Source: Phycisphaerales bacterium
GTDB taxonomy: Bacteria > Planctomycetota > Phycisphaerae > UBA1845
Assembly: GCA_003597935.1 (NCBI GenBank)
Contig: QZJT01000091.1
Location: forward strand, 1 to 45,787
Reading direction: 5' to 3'
Length of the DNA: 45,787 nucleotides
A program made the position numbers and the translations under genes. The notes under the pieces are model-generated. The model saw only the letters and a list, made by a program, of their open reading frames with translations. It searched no databases and was not told where the DNA came from. Of this stretch, positions 41,183 to 45,787 are shown piece by piece. The first letter of the stretch is position 1. Each line of letters begins with the position of its first letter.

Positions 41183-42292
41183 GTGAAGTCACGGGTGACG
41201 CCGCCGATACCCACGGTCAACCGGTACGGCCCCACCCCGAGCGCGCGGACGCCTGGCCCGGGGCAGGCGAGCGCGTTGCCGGCGCCTTCCCGGACCCTGA
41301 TGGCCACAACCGCACCGTCACCAACCTCCGCCTCCGTCAGCGCCGGTCGCGTCGTTGGCGGCGCGACCAGCCCCACGCGGCGGCGCGACCTCGGCCTCCA
41401 GATCACCGGCGGCCGACTGGTGCTGGTATGGCTCATCTCGATCGGCCTGCACGCGCTGGTGCTCTTCATTCTCAATCAGGCGCCGTGGTTACTCGGGGCG
41501 CTGCGGCCGGAAGAAGAACTGCCCATCGCGCTGACGGAGCTGGTGGGCGAGGTGCGGTCGGCGAAGATGTCCGTGGCGCCGGCCGTTGACCCGCAGGATC
41601 TCAGCCGCCAGACGCCGACGGAAAACCCCTCCTTTCAGCCGGAGCGGTTCGATCAGGTGGCTGAGTCCACCACGCCGCGCGCCACCACGCTGCCGATCGT
41701 GGGCATCGGCACCGGCGGCGCGGACTTCTCGAAATACGGCTTGGAAGGCCCGGCGGCGCCCGGGCCGCAGTTCTTCGACGCCGGCGGGGCGAAGGCGGCC
41801 GGGGCGCGGCGGATCGTCTACGTGGTGGATCGCAGCGGCTCGATGTCCGGGACCTTCGCCCTGGTGCGGGCGGAGCTGATCGAGTCGGTGAACCGGCTGC
41901 GCCGCTCGCAGAAGTTTCACGTCGTGTTCTTCAACGAAGGCAAGCCGCTGGAGAATCCGCCCCGCCGCCTGGTGGGGGCGATCCCATCGCAGAAGGAGGC
42001 GTTGAAGGCGTTCCTCGATTCCGGCGAGGTGTCGCCCGGCGGGGGGACGGACCCGATCCCGGCCATGAGGCGGGCGTTCGACGTCGACCCCGATCTGATA
42101 TTCTTCCTGACCGACGGCGACTTCAGCCCGCAGTTGCTGGTGAAACTGGAGGAATGGAACGCGGACCGCGCGGTGCGGATCTTCACGATCGCCTACTTCA
42201 GCCGCGAGGGGGCCGAGTTGCTGGAAAGAATCGCCCGCGAGCATCGAGGTGAGTTCCGGTACGTGGATGAAGACCACCTCGACGGACCGTGA
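41183..42292 (+). CDS. TonB-like membrane anchor (SxxxH) with periplasmic von Willebrand A domain
   Basis: 369 residues from GTG 41183 (ATG 41300 is an alternative). A Pro/Thr-rich cytoplasmic arm is followed by one membrane helix, about residues 79-97, 'LVLVWLISIGLHALVLFIL'. It contains Ser86-xxx-His90, the SxxxH pattern that TonB uses to couple to ExbB/ExbD. A periplasmic linker leads to a vWA domain (about 208-365) with a complete MIDAS: 'DRSGSM' (Asp216, Ser218, Ser220), Thr289 in 'GGGTD' and Asp311 in 'LTDGD'. The domain should bind a divalent cation and a protein partner. Because an ExbB and two ExbD follow in the same operon, I infer that it is the force-transducing subunit. Confidence 0.85.
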   Translation: MKSRVTPPIPTVNRYGPTPSARTPGPGQASALPAPSRTLMATTAPSPTSASVSAGRVVGGATSPTRRRDLGLQITGGRLVLVWLISIGLHALVLFILNQAPWLLGALRPEEELPIALTELVGEVRSAKMSVAPAVDPQDLSRQTPTENPSFQPERFDQVAESTTPRATTLPIVGIGTGGADFSKYGLEGPAAPGPQFFDAGGAKAAGARRIVYVVDRSGSMSGTFALVRAELIESVNRLRRSQKFHVVFFNEGKPLENPPRRLVGAIPSQKEALKAFLDSGEVSPGGGTDPIPAMRRAFDVDPDLIFFLTDGDFSPQLLVKLEEWNADRAVRIFTIAYFSREGAELLERIAREHRGEFRYVDEDHLDGP

Positions 42293-42323
42293 GTGGTGAC
42301 CGCAGATGGTGCAAAAGGTCAAG

Positions 42324-42378
42324 AACCACAGATTGCGCAGATAAATACAAACCACAGATGACACAGATGACACAGATG
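42324..42378. repeat. Interspersed ACCACAGATGACACAGATG-type repeat
   Basis: AACCACAGATTGCGCAGAT followed by CCACAGATGACACAGATGA units. It lies in the 5' region of the repeat-protein gene, and any longer reading of that gene would translate it as 'KPQMTQMTQM', which argues for a start downstream. Confidence 0.6.
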
Positions 42379-42495
42379 GTAGGGATAAGAGGGGATTGTG
42401 GCGCGGAGTCACGTGGCGCGGATGGGACCGTGGGCAAGTCTGCCGGTGAGCGCGGCAGGGAAAGGCGCGCCGGGGTCGCTGGCGGTCGCGGGGCG

Positions 42496-43545
42496 GTGCG
42501 CCTGCCGGCGTGGACGGCGCTACTGCTGGTCGCACTGCTGACCGCGCCCGCCGCGCGTGCGGACCAGATTGACGACGGGTCGCAGCAGTTCCACAACGCC
42601 AGGGTGACCGGCTTCGAGGACGGGCAGATCGTGTTTCGCGGCCCCGATGGACGTTCTCTGCGGGCAGACCTCAAGCAGGTCCGCCGTATCTACGTCGATC
42701 ACGTCGGCGGCATGGACGATTTCAACGCGGCCGAACAGTACGCTTTCGAGGGGGACGACGCGCGGGCTTCGGCCCGCTACGAGCGTGCGGAGCGGTTCGC
42801 CGACGGGTTCTGGGTCGATGTGATCCGTGCCCGGCTGGTGCTCAGTTACGATCGGCTCGAGCGCATCGACAAGACCGTCTTTCACTATCTGCGCCTGCTG
42901 GAAGGCGGCGAGAGGGGACCGCTGCTGGCCGCCTCATTCATGCCCACGTTCTTCCCGCCGGAGCGGACGGCCGAGTCGGTGCGGGCGGTGTCCCAGTTGG
43001 ACACGGCCGTGGGCCGCATCCGCAATGAGGAGGGCCGGGCGCTGGCCATGCTGGTACGCTTCGAGTTGCTGCGCCGTGCCGGCGACGCCCGGGCCGTCGT
43101 CTCAGCCGAGACGATCGCCCGCCTGCGCCTGCCGGCGGCAATCCGCAACGCCCGGACCTACGCCATTCAGACGGCGGCGCTGCAGGCGGCGCTGGAGGCC
43201 GATCCGCCGGGGGAGGCGTTCGTCTGGCTCAATCAGGCGATTCGCGACGCCGACGACGGCGTGGTGCCCGATCTGCTGCTGCTGAAAGGGCGGGCCCTGC
43301 TCAAGACGGCGAAGTCCGACGACGACGTCATCCGCGCAGGCTGGGCGTTCATGCGGGTGGTGGTCCACTATCCCCGCGACGTCCGGGCGGCGCAGGCGTT
43401 GTATGACGCGGCCCGCGTCCATGAGCGCATCGGCCGTCCGCAGAAGGCGATCGCCCTGCTCAAGGAGTGTCTCCAGCGCGGCGACGCGCCGCCGGCGCTG
43501 AAGACCGAAGCCCAGCAGGCGCTGAGCCGGCTGGGGGGGGCATAG
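42496..43545 (+). CDS. Secreted helical-repeat (TPR-like) protein of the vWA-Exb operon
   Basis: 349 residues from GTG 42496, which gives a clean signal peptide, 'RLPAWTALLLVALLTAPAARA'. Longer in-frame starts (GTG 42289 overlapping the vWA stop, and GTG 42430) would include interspersed-repeat sequence. A small beta segment 'ARVTGFEDGQIVFRGPDGRSLRADL' is followed by paired helices ('AEQYAFEGDDARASARYERAER', 'ALYDAARVHERIGRPQKAIALLKECL') of TPR type. The last pairs resemble outer-membrane or periplasmic scaffolds such as YbgF/CpoB next to Tol genes. A periplasmic adaptor for the energised vWA protein is inferred. Confidence 0.75.
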   Translation: MRLPAWTALLLVALLTAPAARADQIDDGSQQFHNARVTGFEDGQIVFRGPDGRSLRADLKQVRRIYVDHVGGMDDFNAAEQYAFEGDDARASARYERAERFADGFWVDVIRARLVLSYDRLERIDKTVFHYLRLLEGGERGPLLAASFMPTFFPPERTAESVRAVSQLDTAVGRIRNEEGRALAMLVRFELLRRAGDARAVVSAETIARLRLPAAIRNARTYAIQTAALQAALEADPPGEAFVWLNQAIRDADDGVVPDLLLLKGRALLKTAKSDDDVIRAGWAFMRVVVHYPRDVRAAQALYDAARVHERIGRPQKAIALLKECLQRGDAPPALKTEAQQALSRLGGA

Positions 43546-43570
43546 GCGGAGCATGATCACGGGAGACCGG

Positions 43571-44395
43571 ATGAAAAGAACACTCAGATCAGGCGTGCTT
43601 TTCTGTGTCGCGATCGCGTTGCTGGCCGGGCCGGCGGCGGCCCAGGCGGACGCGGACACGGGAAGTTCCGGAACCAACTGGTTCGATCATTTCGTGGTGG
43701 CGGGCGGCTGGATCACCTACGTGCTGCTGGGCATCTCGGTGGTGGCGATCGCCCTGATCGTGGAGCACGCCGTCACCATCCGCCGGGCGACGGTGGTGGC
43801 GCCGCAGGTCGCTAAGGATATCCGCGAGTTGATCGACCGGCGCGAATACGTGGCGGCGGTGCGGCGCAGCGCGGACGACCCCAGCATGCTGGGCTACGTG
43901 ATCAACGCGGGATTGATGGAGGCCGCCAACGGATACGGCGCGATGGAACGGGCGGTGGAGGAGTCGATCGAGGAGCGATCGAGCCGGCTCTTCCGCAAGA
44001 TCGAGTTCTTAAGCGTGATCGGCAACGTCAGCCCGATGATCGGCCTGTTCGGCACCGTCTACGGCATGATCCGTCTGTTCAGCTCCATCCGCGAGGCGGG
44101 CGCCATCCCGGAGCCGGGGCGCATCGCGGGGGATCTTTCGATCGCGCTGGTGACGACGTTCTGGGGGCTGGTGATCGCGATCGTGTCGCTGTCGGGGCTG
44201 GGGTGGTTCCGCAACCGGGTGGACGTGCTGACGGCGGAGTGCGCCCTGACCGCGGACCGGCTGCTGCGCGTGTTCCGCCCGGGGGGGGCCGGCCACGGCG
44301 CCGCGCCTCGTGCCGGCGTGGCGGACGCGGACGGCGGCGGCGGGGCGGAACCCCAGAGAAGTCCGGCGGCCGCCGGCCGCACGGAGTCCACCTGA
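43571..44395 (+). CDS. MotA/TolQ/ExbB proton channel family protein
   Basis: 274 residues. It begins with a cleavable signal ('RTLRSGVLFCVAIALLAGPAAAQA'), common for planctomycete ExbB, then helix 1 (about 45-65), a cytoplasmic loop with 'RREYVAAVRRSADDPSML', helix 2 with 'VIGNVSPMIGLFGTVYGMI' and helix 3 with 'GDLSIALVTTFWGLVIAI'. These are the channel blocks that, with ExbD, use the proton gradient to drive a partner. The C-terminal 40 residues are Gly/Ala-rich. ATG 43571 with GGAG 5 nt upstream is preferred to ATG 43553. The stop overlaps the next start (TGATG). Confidence 0.92.
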   Translation: MKRTLRSGVLFCVAIALLAGPAAAQADADTGSSGTNWFDHFVVAGGWITYVLLGISVVAIALIVEHAVTIRRATVVAPQVAKDIRELIDRREYVAAVRRSADDPSMLGYVINAGLMEAANGYGAMERAVEESIEERSSRLFRKIEFLSVIGNVSPMIGLFGTVYGMIRLFSSIREAGAIPEPGRIAGDLSIALVTTFWGLVIAIVSLSGLGWFRNRVDVLTAECALTADRLLRVFRPGGAGHGAAPRAGVADADGGGGAEPQRSPAAAGRTEST

Positions 44396-44865
44396 TGCGG
44401 ATCGCCAGCGGCATCAAAGGCCGACACCGTCACGCGGCGCTGACGTTCAACGCCACGCCCATGATCGACGTGGTGTTCCTGCTGACCGTCTTCTTCATGC
44501 TGGTCAGCCGGTTCGCCTCCGCTGAAAACGTCACCATGATGCTGCCGGACCCGGCCCACAGCGAGGCGCGGGCGGTCAAGATCCCGGAGCGCGTGGTGAT
44601 CAACTGCCGCTGTGCGGACGAACTGGATCCCGCCGCGGGCGTGCTCTACAGCTTGGGGCCGAACCCGCCCATCACGCTGGCGGCGCTGTCGGACCTGCTC
44701 GAGTCCTACAAGGCCCAGCGCGGCGATCTGAAGGTGATCGTGCGGGCGGACCGCCGGCTGACCTATGCGGACGTGCGGGCGGTGATGCAGATCGTCGCGC
44801 GGCACGGCATTGCGATGATCCACGTCGCCGCCCGTACGCCGGGGGGAGCCGCGACCGGCCCATGA
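44395..44865 (+). CDS. ExbD/TolR family protein, first copy
   Basis: 156 residues. A short basic N-terminus 'KGRHRHAALTFNATPMIDVVFLLTVFFML' (split at the membrane) holds Asp25, the conserved protonatable residue of ExbD/TolR. The periplasmic domain ends with 'LKVIVRADRRLTYADVRAVMQIVARHG', typical of the family. The start overlaps the exbB stop by one base, and its own stop overlaps the second exbD, so the three are translationally coupled. Proton flow through ExbB-ExbD presumably powers the vWA protein. Confidence 0.92.
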   Translation: MRIASGIKGRHRHAALTFNATPMIDVVFLLTVFFMLVSRFASAENVTMMLPDPAHSEARAVKIPERVVINCRCADELDPAAGVLYSLGPNPPITLAALSDLLESYKAQRGDLKVIVRADRRLTYADVRAVMQIVARHGIAMIHVAARTPGGAATGP

Positions 44866-45377
44866 CGTTGCGCGTGAAGCCATACGACAACGGCCGGCCG
44901 CGGCCGAACGGCGACGCGGAGGTCGTCCACTTCCGTCCACGACGGAAACGCGTGCCGCGCGAGATGAGCGCGCTGGGGCTGAACATCACGCCCATGATCG
45001 ACATGACGTTCCTGCTGCTGATCTTCTTCGTGGTGACGACGACGTTCGATCGCCCCGAAGGGGTGTTGGCGTCGAAACTGCCGCAGCAGTCTTCCCGCTA
45101 CGTGCCGCTGCCGCTGAGTCCCATCGTGGTGCGCGTTCACCCTCAGGGCGCGGACCGGTCCGGGTATGACCTCCAGATCGACAACGTCTCGGCCCAGCCG
45201 GGCGACTTCGTCGAGCTGGCGGCGCTGTTGCAGGAGCTTCAGACGCGCCCGGGGTTCGACGCGGACACGCCGGTGGTCATCATGGCCGCGGCGGGCGTGC
45301 GCTGGGACCACGTGGTCAACTGCTGGAACGCCGCGGTGCGGGTGAAGTACAAAAACGTTCTGTTCGGCGAGGAGTGA
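44862..45377 (+). CDS. ExbD/TolR family protein, second copy
   Basis: 171 residues with an ATGA overlap to the first copy. A longer basic N-terminus precedes 'LNITPMIDMTFLLLIFFVV', with Asp47 as the conserved membrane acid. The periplasmic part has 'PVVIMAAAGVRWDHVVNCWNAAVRVKYKNVLF'. The two copies differ strongly, so they are probably non-equivalent members of one heteromeric channel, as in other systems with paired ExbD proteins. It is the last gene of the operon; a minisatellite follows. Confidence 0.92.
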   Translation: MTLRVKPYDNGRPRPNGDAEVVHFRPRRKRVPREMSALGLNITPMIDMTFLLLIFFVVTTTFDRPEGVLASKLPQQSSRYVPLPLSPIVVRVHPQGADRSGYDLQIDNVSAQPGDFVELAALLQELQTRPGFDADTPVVIMAAAGVRWDHVVNCWNAAVRVKYKNVLFGEE

Positions 45378-45404
45378 CGGCCGCGGATGTGCGCAACGGC
45401 GATC

Positions 45405-45600
45405 CCATCCGCAAGGCGGCCATCCGGACCGTGCCCATCCGAACCGCGCCAATCCGAAGCGCGACCATCCAGACCGCGCCAATCCGAACCGCGCCGATCC
45501 GGACCGCGCCGATCCGGACCGGGCCCGTCCGAACCGCGCCCATCCGAACCGCGCCCATCCGAATCGCGCCCATCCGAACCGCGACCGTAAGGGAGCGGCT
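45405..45600. repeat. 15-bp minisatellite ending in a dispersed repeat
   Basis: About twelve units of ATCCGAACCGCGCCC with small changes, many 15 bp and some 10 bp apart. The array ends with a GCGACCGTAAGGGAGCGG-type repeat (about 45582-45600), the family seen at 7184-7339. It keeps all frames open on both strands without being a gene. Confidence 0.8.
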
Positions 45601-45787
45601 CATGCACAGCGTGACGCGCCCTGCAGCAACCGCCGTGGCTGGCGTCTGGGCTTCGATGGGGCCGCGGCTTTTCTGCGAGGGAAAGCTTTTCCGAACCCCA
45701 AGCGTCAGCGCGGGGCCGAACGCGTTTCAATGGGGCCGCGGCTTTTCAGCGGCGGAAAGATGGCCCGTCGCTGACGCTCGGGGTTCG
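45601..45787. repeat. Inverted and direct repeats at the window end
   Basis: TGGGGCCGCGGCTTTTC occurs twice (45657-45673 and 45731-45747). CGAACCCCAAGCGTCAGCG (45692-45710) is inverted as CGCTGACGCTCGGGGTTCG (45769-45787), with one mismatch. No gene is seen. Confidence 0.7.

Noticed and set aside
45239-45730. Gly/Arg/Asp-rich DGRGSDGRGSD-type protein on the minus strand
   Set aside because: It is a translation of the 15-bp minisatellite plus the antisense of exbD.

Overview
The window is GC-rich bacterial DNA and most likely comes from a member of the Planctomycetota, perhaps of the Phycisphaerae type. The signs are: one very long SecD-SecF fusion; glycine dehydrogenase split into two subunits; small membrane proteins with a CxxCGY...CPECG zinc ribbon; an ExbB that starts with a signal peptide; a PD40 propeller lipoprotein with an Asp/Pro-rich linker; and dense families of short palindromic and 7-bp-type repeats between genes. 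This assignment is inference from gene content. No rRNA, tRNA or CRISPR array was seen.

Layout. 1-2770: two nearly identical RHS core modules, the second bounded by two copies of a 107-bp inverted-repeat element. 2848-8572: a lone sugar-binding lipoprotein, then gcvPA, a zinc-ribbon protein and gcvPB, then a SET-domain protein and a LipM-like octanoyl/lipoyl transferase. 8573-11673: a 7-bp minisatellite, then on the minus strand a membrane glycosyltransferase with palindromic repeats read in frame, an Hsp20 and TrmB. 11819-16669: a PhzF-like protein, a small unknown protein, and thrS-infC, both of which seem to use non-canonical start codons. 16823-22096: a D12 adenine methylase, an aminotransferase, an acetyl-CoA hydrolase/transferase fused to GNAT, and a DUF2617-like protein. 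22944-26753: secDF. 27207-31995: a PD40 lipoprotein, an AAA/DUF4143 gene remnant, a Tat-exported asparaginase-type Ntn hydrolase, a strong promoter-to-terminator unit encoding a structured RNA that looks like 6S RNA, and a GNAT gene. 32521-37212: an orphan type ISP/IIG-like restriction-modification protein and rsmH. 37387-40952: two small lipoproteins, a soluble histidine kinase and a secreted protein.

41081-45377 holds the most interesting system: a TolQ/ExbB protein, two ExbD proteins, a secreted repeat protein and a von Willebrand A protein transcribed together from a good sigma70-type promoter. The vWA protein has one N-terminal membrane helix with the SxxxH motif known from TonB, followed by a periplasmic vWA domain with a complete MIDAS. 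It therefore looks like a TonB/TolA-type energised protein whose periplasmic effector is a metal-dependent adhesion domain.

The remaining genes are mostly housekeeping (translation, protein export, one-carbon metabolism, rRNA and tRNA methylation) in short operons. They are separated by repeat-rich gaps, and the repeats have invaded several gene ends and even coding frames.
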